Positions 32,378 through 39,941 of a DNA stretch of 64,000 nt are shown one piece after another (within the stretch, counting starts at the first letter, position 1; each line of letters opens with the position of its first letter). The translations under genes and the position numbers were made by a program. The notes below the pieces were generated by a model, which was not told the DNA's origin, ran no database searches, and saw only the letters and a list, made by a program, of their open reading frames with translations. The DNA is from Tetrapisispora phaffii CBS 4417 (Eukaryota; Ascomycota; Saccharomycetes; Saccharomycetales; Saccharomycetaceae): the NCBI RefSeq assembly GCF_000236905.1, contig NC_016520.1:1178001-1242000 (forward strand), given 5' to 3'.

Positions 32378-32463
32378 AGTATCTTATTCATCAATTTCCT
32401 ACGTTTCCTTATTCTCAATTACTTCTCATCTCCTTGTATCTCTCTCCCTTCAAGTTTTCTCAT

Positions 32464-32520
32464 ATGTCAAGAAAACCAGTAGCAAAGGAAACGTACGTAA
32501 TTCATATTAGAAATAATTGA
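32464..32520 (+). other. possible 18-codon upstream frame in GND1 leader
   Basis: ATG at 32464 opens MSRKPVAKETYVIHIRNN and stops at 32520, 61 bp before the GND1 ATG. Whether it is in the mRNA depends on the transcription start, expected at roughly 32410-32490. A GTACGT at 32492-32497 resembles a minor yeast 5' splice site, but no branch point follows. Confidence 0.3.
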
Positions 32521-32581
32521 TTATCTATATTTTCTTTAATAAAATTACTTCTCAAAAGATAATAAATTCCACACACACAAC

Positions 32582-34051
32582 ATGTCCTCTGATTTCGGTT
32601 TAATTGGTTTAGCCGTTATGGGTCAAAATTTGATCTTAAACGTCGCCGACCACGGTTACACTGTTTCCTGTTTCAACAGAACCACCTCCAAGGTCGACCA
32701 TTTCTTAGCTAACGAAGCTAAGGGCAAGTCCATTGTCGGTTGTCACTCCATTCAAGAATTCGTTGCTTCCATCAAGAGACCAAGAAAGATCATGATGTTA
32801 GTCAAGGCCGGTTCCCCAGTTGACGCTTTGATTGCCGAATTACTACCATTCTTAGAAAAGGGTGATATCATCATCGATGGTGGTAACTCTCATTTCCCAG
32901 ACACTGACAGACGTTACGCAGAATTGACCGGTAAGGGTATCCTATACGTTGGTTCCGGTGTCTCCGGTGGTGAAGAAGGTGCTAGATACGGTCCTTCTTT
33001 GATGCCAGGTGGTTCCAAGGAAGCTTGGCCAGAAATCAAGGAAATCTTCCAAGCTATCTCCGCCAAGGCTGATGGTGAGCCATGTTGTGATTGGGTTGGC
33101 CCAGCTGGTGCAGGTCACTACGTCAAGATGGTCCACAACGGTATCGAATACGGTGACATGCAATTGATTTGTGAAGCTTACGACTTAATGAAGAGAGTCG
33201 CTGGTATGACCCCTAAGGAAATTTCTGATGTCTTAGCCGACTGGAACAACGGTGTTTTGGACTCTTTCTTAATTGAAATTACCAGAGATATCTTAAAGTA
33301 CGACGACGTTGACGGTAAGCCATTAGTCGAAAAGATCTTGGATAGTGCTGGTCAAAAGGGTACTGGTAAGTGGACTGCCATGAACGCTTTAGACTTAGGT
33401 ATGCCAGTTACTTTAATTGGTGAAGCCGTCTTCTCCAGATGTTTATCTGCCATCAAGAGCGAAAGAACTAGAGCTTCCAAGATCTTAAGCGGTCCAGCTG
33501 TTTCTACTATCCCAGCTTCTGAAAGAGCTGCTTTCGTTGAAGACTTAAAGCAAGCTTTATACGCTTCCAAGATTATCTCTTACGCTCAAGGTTTCATGTT
33601 AATCAGAAACGCTGGTAAGGAATACGGTTGGGAATTTAACATGCCATCCATTGCTTTAATGTGGAGAGGTGGTTGTATCATTAGATCTGTCTTCTTAGGT
33701 GAAATCACTAAGGCTTACAGAAAAACTCCAGACTTAGAAAACTTGTTATTCGACAAGTTCTTCTTAGACGCTGTCACCACCGCTCAAAGTGGTTGGAGAA
33801 AGACCGTTGCTTTAGCTACCTTAAACGGTATCCCAACCCCAGCTTTCTCTACTGCTTTATCCTTCTACGATGGTTACAGATCTGCTAGATTACCAGCTAA
33901 CTTGTTACAAGCTCAAAGAGATTACTTCGGTGCTCACACTTTCAGAGTCTTGCCAGAATTTGCTTCCGCTAACTTACCAGAAGGTAAAGATATTCACATC
34001 AACTGGACCGGTACTGGTGGTAACATCTCCGCTTCCACTTACAACGCTTAA
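32582..34051 (+). CDS. GND1: 6-phosphogluconate dehydrogenase, decarboxylating
   Basis: Oxidises 6-phosphogluconate to ribulose 5-phosphate and CO2 with NADP, the third step of the oxidative pentose phosphate pathway. The 489 residues equal the S. cerevisiae length. Visible motifs are the nucleotide loop [11 protein letters not shown] at 6-16, [12 protein letters not shown] near 100, and the signature [20 protein letters not shown] near 180 with the catalytic Lys. Codon use differs from neighbours: Leu is almost all TTA/TTG, Arg AGA, Gly GGT, and many codons end in C, as expected for a very highly expressed gene. GND1 and GND2 are duplicates; the call is by order next to SVP26. Confidence 0.97.
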   Translation: MSSDFGLIGLAVMGQNLILNVADHGYTVSCFNRTTSKVDHFLANEAKGKSIVGCHSIQEFVASIKRPRKIMMLVKAGSPVDALIAELLPFLEKGDIIIDGGNSHFPDTDRRYAELTGKGILYVGSGVSGGEEGARYGPSLMPGGSKEAWPEIKEIFQAISAKADGEPCCDWVGPAGAGHYVKMVHNGIEYGDMQLICEAYDLMKRVAGMTPKEISDVLADWNNGVLDSFLIEITRDILKYDDVDGKPLVEKILDSAGQKGTGKWTAMNALDLGMPVTLIGEAVFSRCLSAIKSERTRASKILSGPAVSTIPASERAAFVEDLKQALYASKIISYAQGFMLIRNAGKEYGWEFNMPSIALMWRGGCIIRSVFLGEITKAYRKTPDLENLLFDKFFLDAVTTAQSGWRKTVALATLNGIPTPAFSTALSFYDGYRSARLPANLLQAQRDYFGAHTFRVLPEFASANLPEGKDIHINWTGTGGNISASTYNA

Positions 34052-34279
34052 GTAACTCCACTAATGAAATTCTATAGTATAATATTATAATATCTTTTAC
34101 ATAGTTAATAAATGAAAAACATAAAAATCTACTTTGTGTATTATGATATATATATATATTATATGTGCAATTTTATAAATCTTAAAGATTAAAGATATAG
34201 TCGTCATTTTCAGTTCATACAAATATGTACATGAATAATTTTATAGTGCGATGATTTGTCATTGAGTCCGTAGCTAAAT

Positions 34280-35356
34280 TTAATGTAAGAAGTATCTTTT
34301 CGAAAATTCATAAGTAGATATCATTATTGCACAACTTGGCGCAATCTTAGCAACTCTTGGAATTAGGCCAGCAAATAAAGTCTTGAAACCTTCAACTTTA
34401 CGGATGTTGTTCAGATACACAAACATACTCCGAGAAAGTTCCTTCTTGTCATTACTGTTTTTTAAAGAGATTTGTAACCGTGTTTTACCTACATCGAATG
34501 GGTGGGTGCACAATGCTGCAATGAAACCACTTATTGATCCGTGAATGAAACTATTGAGGAAGTGAGAGGCTCCATTTGAAATAAAGCTGTTTTCTTTGTG
34601 AAACAGAGTGAGATTTTTTTTGCAGTATTCATATGACCCCCAATAAATCGCACTGAATGGAACATCTCTCCATAATGTGATTTGAAGACCCTTAAAAATT
34701 GCTTTCAATCCTTCAGACTGGATTTCTATCCTAGATTCTCTTATTACATCTCTGAGTAGTTTTGTATTTCCCATGCTATTAGAGGTTGGAATACTTTGTA
34801 ATCTTGTCTTAATCAATTCTAAGGGTGCAATTGTTGTTGCTGCAATGATTCTAGCAAATGCTCCACAAAATATTGGATTTGCTGAAGGAAGAGTTTGGCT
34901 CAATGGAGATAAATCTCTCATGTACTCGTAACCAGTAAAATAAATGATATTAGACGGTATGGCCATAAACAGTGTTATTGACAATCCCCTCCATAGAGTT
35001 GATATTCCTTCTAGTTGCGCTATCTTTTTTAATGCTTCTATTGTACCAGAATAACGGATTACACTATTTTTACAGTTCATATCTTTGAAGCATGATGTTT
35101 GCCAAAATAGGATATTACCCCCTGGTGTAGTGGTTAATGGATGTGGTGAAAATTGCTTTAAACCTGATGACTTGATGCTATTTTTTGTTATGCTATTTGA
35201 GTTTGTGTTAGCGAAATCGCATGAACAGTCTGGGAGTAGTTCCTGTTGTTGTAACCGTACCCTGACTACATCCATTGGTGTTAGAATCATAGAAGTAATC
35301 AGCGAGCCTGTCATGGCACTTGTCATTCTTTCAGTCAACGTCAGTGATTCTGTCAT
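34280..35356 (-). CDS. MTM1: mitochondrial carrier Mtm1
   Basis: A 358-residue inner-membrane carrier of the SLC25A39/40 group, needed for mitochondrial manganese superoxide dismutase activity and linked to cofactor or glutathione transport. The three carrier repeats show their signatures: PMDVVRVRLQQ near 28, PLELIKTRLQS near 178 and PFDVGKTRLQI near 288. The long loop after the first helix (residues 40-100, with CxC in DCSCDF) is characteristic of this subfamily. Length is near S. cerevisiae Mtm1 (366). Converges with GND1; GND2-MTM1 are also neighbours in S. cerevisiae. Confidence 0.92.
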   Translation of the reverse strand: MTESLTLTERMTSAMTGSLITSMILTPMDVVRVRLQQQELLPDCSCDFANTNSNSITKNSIKSSGLKQFSPHPLTTTPGGNILFWQTSCFKDMNCKNSVIRYSGTIEALKKIAQLEGISTLWRGLSITLFMAIPSNIIYFTGYEYMRDLSPLSQTLPSANPIFCGAFARIIAATTIAPLELIKTRLQSIPTSNSMGNTKLLRDVIRESRIEIQSEGLKAIFKGLQITLWRDVPFSAIYWGSYEYCKKNLTLFHKENSFISNGASHFLNSFIHGSISGFIAALCTHPFDVGKTRLQISLKNSNDKKELSRSMFVYLNNIRKVEGFKTLFAGLIPRVAKIAPSCAIMISTYEFSKRYFLH

Positions 35357-35846
35357 GATTATATTGCAAATGCACCCAGTTCTTAGACTTATAGCAAATG
35401 ATAGAATTTGATCAGGATGGTATGGGATAATGTGTCTTGCTTATCAGTCCATCTAATTGGGAGGAATATGAACTTAAATTGTGCTAATATAGTATCTTCT
35501 GATCTCAGATAGAGTTGAAAGGATTCACTAGCTCTTATCATTACTCTAACTGATTTGAAATTAAATGCGATGAGTAAACTGAAATAAATAGGAATTTCAA
35601 TGTAAACCCTAACATACCCTAACCGCTCAACATCGGGTTTAGGTTTTAGGGTGCGACAGAGTCAAGTGACAGAGTTGCCGAAAAAGGGAAGAGGCATTTG
35701 GGTTTAAAAAAAAGTGAAGTGTCAGTAAAATAACGCATTGGTATATACACACATATACATATTGTTTAAAATATTTAGCTAGTAGTATCTTTAAAGTCAT
35801 AGTCCAGATACTGTGCTTATGAATGAAAAGGGTTGTTGATAAATGG
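35357..35846. other. MTM1 upstream region with Tbf1-like and PAC motifs
   Basis: Between the start of MTM1 and the stop of the PFS1 candidate, both minus strand. A PAC core GCGATGAG lies at 35567-35574 and Tbf1-like motifs at 35605-35652. I looked for C/D snoRNA boxes on both strands and found only weak, unpaired candidates. Confidence 0.45.
35605..35652. promoter_or_regulatory. cluster of Tbf1-like CCCTAA motifs
   Basis: AACCCTAAC at 35605-35613, ACCCTAAC at 35616-35623, GTTTAGG at 35637-35643 and the inverted TTTAGGGT at 35645-35652. In yeasts Tbf1 binds ARCCCTAA and is typical of snoRNA and some protein-gene promoters. The cluster lies 250 bp upstream of the MTM1 ATG. Confidence 0.5.
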
Positions 35847-36635
35847 TTAGGAAGTTGAAATGTTAGTGCACAATGCGACTGAGTTATTTATGCAATCTTT
35901 GCTGTTTTCTGTTATGTTTTCAAAATTGCTTTCTTTTTCCCTATGGTAATTTTTTCTTATCAACGTATCTATTTTCTTAGCTTGGTATAATATCAAGTCT
36001 TCATTTGTCATTAAATTCAAGCTTTTGTAATCTTTTTCAAAAATCTCTTCTTCCCAATTTAAACTATACAGCCCGACGTTATTATACATGCCACTGTACT
36101 TGTTAAAATAATAAAAATCCGTTTTATTTAGATTGGCACAAGGAATATTATCTAGCCATTCATTTACTTTCTCTCTGTGTGACATATTGCTTGCCATTCG
36201 CGGATTGAAGAAAGATGGCAACCCACTCCCACTATTTGAAAATTGGTTTGACTCATCCATTAGTATATTTAAATGTGTATCGCCAATTAAATTATACCTT
36301 GTTGCATTTGGATCTGGGACTGTCTGATATTTCACTTTCACGTTTTCCCCATTGTTCATAGCTCGAGTTTTTTTAATTGTTAAAAGATTTAGCATATTAT
36401 GAAATAGCTGATGCCCGTCATAATGCCCATCATGATTCTCGTCTGACTGTTCATGTGCACCTAAATCCTCTTCAATTTCACGTATTGGCGAAGAGTTAAA
36501 ATTAACTCTTTTAAACTGGAAATTTTTCTCGTGAAAACCTAAATCCCATTTGTTTTCCAATCCTGTTGAAAAATCCTTCCTGTTGTCGAAGTCATGTGGC
36601 AAGGGATCACTCACGTTTCCTCGTCTACCTCTCAT
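35847..36635 (-). CDS. PFS1: probable sporulation protein Pfs1/Ady1
   Basis: A 262-residue hydrophilic protein with no domain I can name. Features seen are an N terminus MRGRRGNVSDPLPHDF, a segment KWDLGFHEKNFQFKRVNFNSSPI near 29-51, and Asn/Glu-rich stretches without a membrane segment or signal peptide. I infer Pfs1 (YHR185C, 237 residues in S. cerevisiae, needed for prospore membrane assembly at spindle poles) from position and strand: it lies between the GND/MTM1 pair and TNA1/GPI16 on the strand expected. Middle-sporulation-element-like sites upstream agree with such a role. Sequence identity has not been confirmed. Confidence 0.5.
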   Translation of the reverse strand: MRGRRGNVSDPLPHDFDNRKDFSTGLENKWDLGFHEKNFQFKRVNFNSSPIREIEEDLGAHEQSDENHDGHYDGHQLFHNMLNLLTIKKTRAMNNGENVKVKYQTVPDPNATRYNLIGDTHLNILMDESNQFSNSGSGLPSFFNPRMASNMSHREKVNEWLDNIPCANLNKTDFYYFNKYSGMYNNVGLYSLNWEEEIFEKDYKSLNLMTNEDLILYQAKKIDTLIRKNYHREKESNFENITENSKDCINNSVALCTNISTS

Positions 36636-37008
36636 GTCTGCTAATTAAATTATGTTGACACCCACTAATATAGTCGAAACCGTTCTTGCCCCACTCTCAG
36701 CTTAAAACAGACACACATAAATATAGACCAATCAAAGTAGTATTTTTTTATCAAGATAGCATCCATAAATAAGTGGAACTTCAACTTAGAACCAAAAAAA
36801 GTTTGCATAGAAAAAAGCACCACAAAAGACTAATTAACTATACACAGCTTCTGCGAAAACGTACCGCAATGGCATTTAGACACAGCACTTACCGATTCTC
36901 CAAGACGTTTGAAACACTGCAACAACCTCCCATTACACAGCTCCCAAAGACACAACTATCCACTTCTTTACAGACAGACACTGATGCAGTTCTGATGCAG
37001 TTCTGGTG

Positions 37009-37033
37009 GTATTTGTGATAAAGTCACAAATAC
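37009..37033. promoter_or_regulatory. paired middle sporulation element-like sites in a hairpin
   Basis: GTATTTGTGA (37009-37018) and TCACAAATAC (37024-37033) are perfect reverse complements around TAAAG. Each arm carries CACAAAT, and on the plus strand GTCACAAAT fits the Ndt80/Sum1 consensus gNCRCAAAW. Another CACAAAA lies at 36821-36827. The neighbours are a PFS1 candidate (a middle sporulation gene in S. cerevisiae) and TNA1 (controlled by Sum1/Hst1 there). Confidence 0.45.
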
Positions 37034-37674
37034 ATCAACAGAGAGATGCATTTTAGTCTGGTGGTGTTAGTGTGCCCGTGCTTACTCATTTGCAACGACA
37101 AAAACAGCACGCCCAGTGTTTTGTCGGCGTCCCAAAAAGGGTGCGCGCTGAGAAAGCGTCTTACAACGAGAGATCTAGACGTCGGAAACCCTCTCTGTCA
37201 CAGGATGCATTTTCGTAAAAGCAAGGTTAAAGAAGGTTTAATTATGGATGGATGAGTCGTGGACAGTCGGGATGGCCAGGGCAAGAAGAAGTTGTTTAGC
37301 AGCATCTCGACAGGTAGCTGCAGTGTCTATGGAATGACATCACTTCGATGCCAGACGTATAAGCTTAAAAAACACATAACACATTAAATAGAAAATGCAA
37401 AAAATAACCGAGTATCTTAGTAAGTAATAAGTAGATTAATTTGTCATCCCAGTGTTGACCTCCAGTGAAATAGTCTTTCCTGTATAGGTATATTAGCTTG
37501 GCAGTTCGAGCTTTGTCGTTTAATTCTGGCAGACACCTCTGTCTCTGCGTGTGAACGCAAGCGTGATCTTCTAGCATGATGTTGCGGTGCTGTCGCCGTG
37601 CTGGGCTCTTGCGATGTTGTTGCAATAGTCTAATGTGACCGTGTATAACGTGGCTCATACTTGATAAATTACTC

Positions 37675-37698
37675 GAAGCTCACCAATGAAGCTCACCA
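37675..37698. repeat. short direct repeat GAAGCTCACCA x2
   Basis: Copies at 37675-37685 and 37688-37698, two bases apart, in the noncoding spacer upstream of TNA1. Confidence 0.85.
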
Positions 37699-37977
37699 GA
37701 CAATGAGAGGGTTTGCGTTATAATTAACGCAGTGACGGGGATATCCTGGTCATTTGTAAAAGTGGATTTTATTGGGAAGCGCTCGGAGAAAAGATGTTCA
37801 GTGTCTGAAATTCTGAAATTTCTCTGAAATCGAAAAAAAGCAATTAGCATTCTGAAAGTATTACTTATATAAAAGAAGTAAGATTTAATTTAATTATATC
37901 AACAATGTCTTTATTATTTTAATTCTGTCATCTTATATTCTTTCTTATAACTTAGAATTGCAATTAGTAGAACAGTG

Positions 37978-37984
37978 TGACTCA
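37978..37984 (+). promoter_or_regulatory. Gcn4-type TGACTCA
   Basis: A perfect AP-1/Gcn4 core, but only 36 bp before the first ATG of the TNA1 region, so it may fall in the transcribed leader. Weak evidence. Confidence 0.25.
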
Positions 37985-38019
37985 GCAAGTCTCTTTTTAA
38001 TAGGATAGTTTTAAAAAAC

Positions 38020-38295
38020 ATGTCTATTCGTTCAAATACGAACAACGGTGACAATTTATTCCTGGATGGTGACGACCATCTAAAGCACAGATCGAACGGC
38101 GGTCGTGATGAGGATGGGAAACATATTGGTAGTCCTATTCAATTCATGATCTCTAATGATGATGACGACGACGACGACCGTTTTTTATCTTCTTCTGGCT
38201 CTAACGTTGAGAAAAAAAATATGATGGAAATGCAGTCACAAAGGAACAGGAAATTATGGCTACTACAACAGATGATGATTTTTTACCTTCTTTAA
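38020..38295 (+). CDS. TNA1: displaced N-terminal part of TNA1 (other frame)
   Basis: An ATG-initiated frame of 91 codons that is hydrophilic, with an Asp run (DDDDDDD), like the cytoplasmic N terminus of an allantoate-family permease. It overlaps the main TNA1 frame. Up to the A8 run at 38212-38219 it reads SNVEKK; shifting by -1 there joins YDGNAVTKEQEI directly to the MATTTDDD start of the main frame without a stop. One extra A would give a single protein of about 550 residues, close to S. cerevisiae Tna1 (534). Confidence 0.6.
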   Translation: MSIRSNTNNGDNLFLDGDDHLKHRSNGGRDEDGKHIGSPIQFMISNDDDDDDDRFLSSSGSNVEKKNMMEMQSQRNRKLWLLQQMMIFYLL

Positions 38296-39671
38296 CACAC
38301 CCCATGGAGAAAAGAATATTAAAGAAAATGGATTGTTTTATTATACCTCTGATGGGGTTGCTATATTTTTTATCAAATTTAGACAAATCCAACATCGGTA
38401 ATGCAGAGGTTGCAGGTTTGTCAACATCTTTAAATTTAAAAGGTACCGAATATAATACATGTGTTACCGTATTTTATGGTTCGTACATTTTATTTGATCC
38501 ATTAGGCACCAACTTGTTAAAAATATTAGGTCCGAAAGTTATGTTATCATCATGTTTGGCAGCATTTGGTGCGATATCATTAGCAACTGCTTGGTGTAAA
38601 AATTATCCTCAATTAATTGTTATAAGATTACTATTAGGTGCTTTTGAAGGTTTAATTTATCCAGCAATTAACATGTACCTATCGATTTGTTATAGAAGAG
38701 AACAATATGCAAAAAGGTTTGCATATGTATTTAGTGCTGCTTGTTTGTCGTCATCATTCGGTGGTTTAATCGCTTATGGTTGTTCACAAATTAATAGCTC
38801 TTTAACATCATGGCAATATATCTTCATAATTGAAGGTGCTATTTCACTTGGATTTGTACCAGTATATTATTTTGGGTTAGGTAAAAATTTGGAAGACTCA
38901 TGGTTTTTCAACGATGAGGAAAAAGAATACATTATTGAAAGATATAAGACTATGAACACATTTAACCCAGATGAAAAATTCGATTGGTTCCAAGTCAAAT
39001 TGGCTATGAAAGATATTAAAACTTGGGTAAGTGCCATTGCGTTATTCGGTATCGATTTAACTACATTTGGGCTAACTGTGTTCTTACCAATCATTATTAC
39101 TTCCTTAGGATTCACAAATGTTAGAGCACAATTAATGACTGTTCCAGTTTACTTCCTTACCGCTATTGTATTTTTTATTTGTGCAAATTTGTCCGATAGA
39201 TATAAATTAAGAAGCCCTTTCATCATAGGTGCTTGTATAACAACCAGTATTGGTTTAATAATAGTTCTAGCTTCAACTAACAATGCAGTACGATATTTCG
39301 GTGTTTACATTTTATGCATGGGCATTTACGTGAATGCTGCTACAAATTGTCTATGGCTAAGTGGTAATAACGGTAATTATTACAAAAGAGCAACTGCATT
39401 AGGATTCAACTTATTTTTGGGATCTGGATCTGGTTTAGTATCGGGTCAAATTTTTGTTGCTAAAGATAAACCAAGATACATAAAAGGTCTTTCAATTTGC
39501 TTAGCATTCCAAATTCTTTCGATTCTAATGACATTTATCCAATTTTTATTATATAGGAAAGAAAATCAAAAGAAATTAGCCATTATAGAAGAATGCCATA
39601 GAGAAAACAAACCAATACCATATAACGACAAATTAAGTGACATGAATCCAGAATTTAGATACATGTACTAA
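38256..39671 (+). CDS. TNA1: high-affinity nicotinic acid permease Tna1 (main frame)
   Basis: A plasma-membrane importer of nicotinic acid for NAD synthesis, of the Dal5 (allantoate permease) branch of the major facilitator superfamily. The frame encodes 471 residues with 12 predicted membrane segments. The family signature after the first helix is LYFLSNLDKSNIGNAEVAG, and VIRLLLGAFEGLIYPAINMYLS and LSGNNGNYYKRATALG are also typical. It ends NPEFRYMY. The ATG at 38256 probably is not the natural start; the N terminus lies in the other frame upstream (38020). Location after MTM1 and before APL6 matches S. cerevisiae. Confidence 0.9.
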   Translation: MATTTDDDFLPSLTHPMEKRILKKMDCFIIPLMGLLYFLSNLDKSNIGNAEVAGLSTSLNLKGTEYNTCVTVFYGSYILFDPLGTNLLKILGPKVMLSSCLAAFGAISLATAWCKNYPQLIVIRLLLGAFEGLIYPAINMYLSICYRREQYAKRFAYVFSAACLSSSFGGLIAYGCSQINSSLTSWQYIFIIEGAISLGFVPVYYFGLGKNLEDSWFFNDEEKEYIIERYKTMNTFNPDEKFDWFQVKLAMKDIKTWVSAIALFGIDLTTFGLTVFLPIIITSLGFTNVRAQLMTVPVYFLTAIVFFICANLSDRYKLRSPFIIGACITTSIGLIIVLASTNNAVRYFGVYILCMGIYVNAATNCLWLSGNNGNYYKRATALGFNLFLGSGSGLVSGQIFVAKDKPRYIKGLSICLAFQILSILMTFIQFLLYRKENQKKLAIIEECHRENKPIPYNDKLSDMNPEFRYMY

Positions 39672-39941
39672 ACAGAATACCTCAAAATAACGTCATTACT
39701 AATAATATTAATCGGATAAATGTCTGATAACTTATATATATATATATGTATATGGGGTACTTATACGCAAACGTATTGCTCAGTTACGTAACTTAGTAAT
39801 ACAAATTAATGTGCCTTGCAATTAGTATCATTTAATACATTCATACTTATGCCCTGTATTCTCAAAAAGAATAACAGATAATTTGATTTACTAAATTTTT
39901 ATTTATTATATATGTACAATTATATATATTTATAACTTACA

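Larger units (their letters stand above)
30536..32581. other. 2 kb GC-rich noncoding region between SVP26 and GND1
   Basis: No convincing gene: the short frames at 30699-31763 overlap each other and look like nothing known. Base composition is unusually GC-rich for this genome; by direct count 31441-31500 has 41 G or C in 60. It holds a Reb1-type TTACCCG at 30888-30894, a 28-bp inverted repeat at 32027-32085, an orphan branch point and 3' splice site at 32263-32280, the GND1 TATA box and a small upstream frame at 32464-32520. YHR182W would lie here in S. cerevisiae, but no trace was recognised. Confidence 0.6.
36636..38019. other. 1.4 kb spacer between PFS1 candidate and TNA1
   Basis: Divergent upstream region with no accepted gene; the frames at 36773-37658 look spurious. 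It holds MSE-like sites (36821-36827 and 37009-37033), a tandem TGATGCAGTTC pair near 36982-37003, a 13-bp GAAGCTCACCA pair at 37675-37698, three TCTGAAAT copies near 37804-37830 and a Gcn4-type TGACTCA at 37978-37984. Part (37030-37360) is GC-richer than neighbouring genes. Confidence 0.5.

Noticed and set aside
35605..35652. Reading the TTAGGG-like motifs as an interstitial telomere repeat
   Set aside because: Only three or four degenerate copies in both orientations; yeast telomere repeats of this family differ and are longer. Tbf1-type sites are a better explanation.
37490..37545. GGCAGTTCGAGC as a tRNA T-arm
   Set aside because: The flanking bases cannot form the five-base T-stem and no acceptor stem or T-tract follows.
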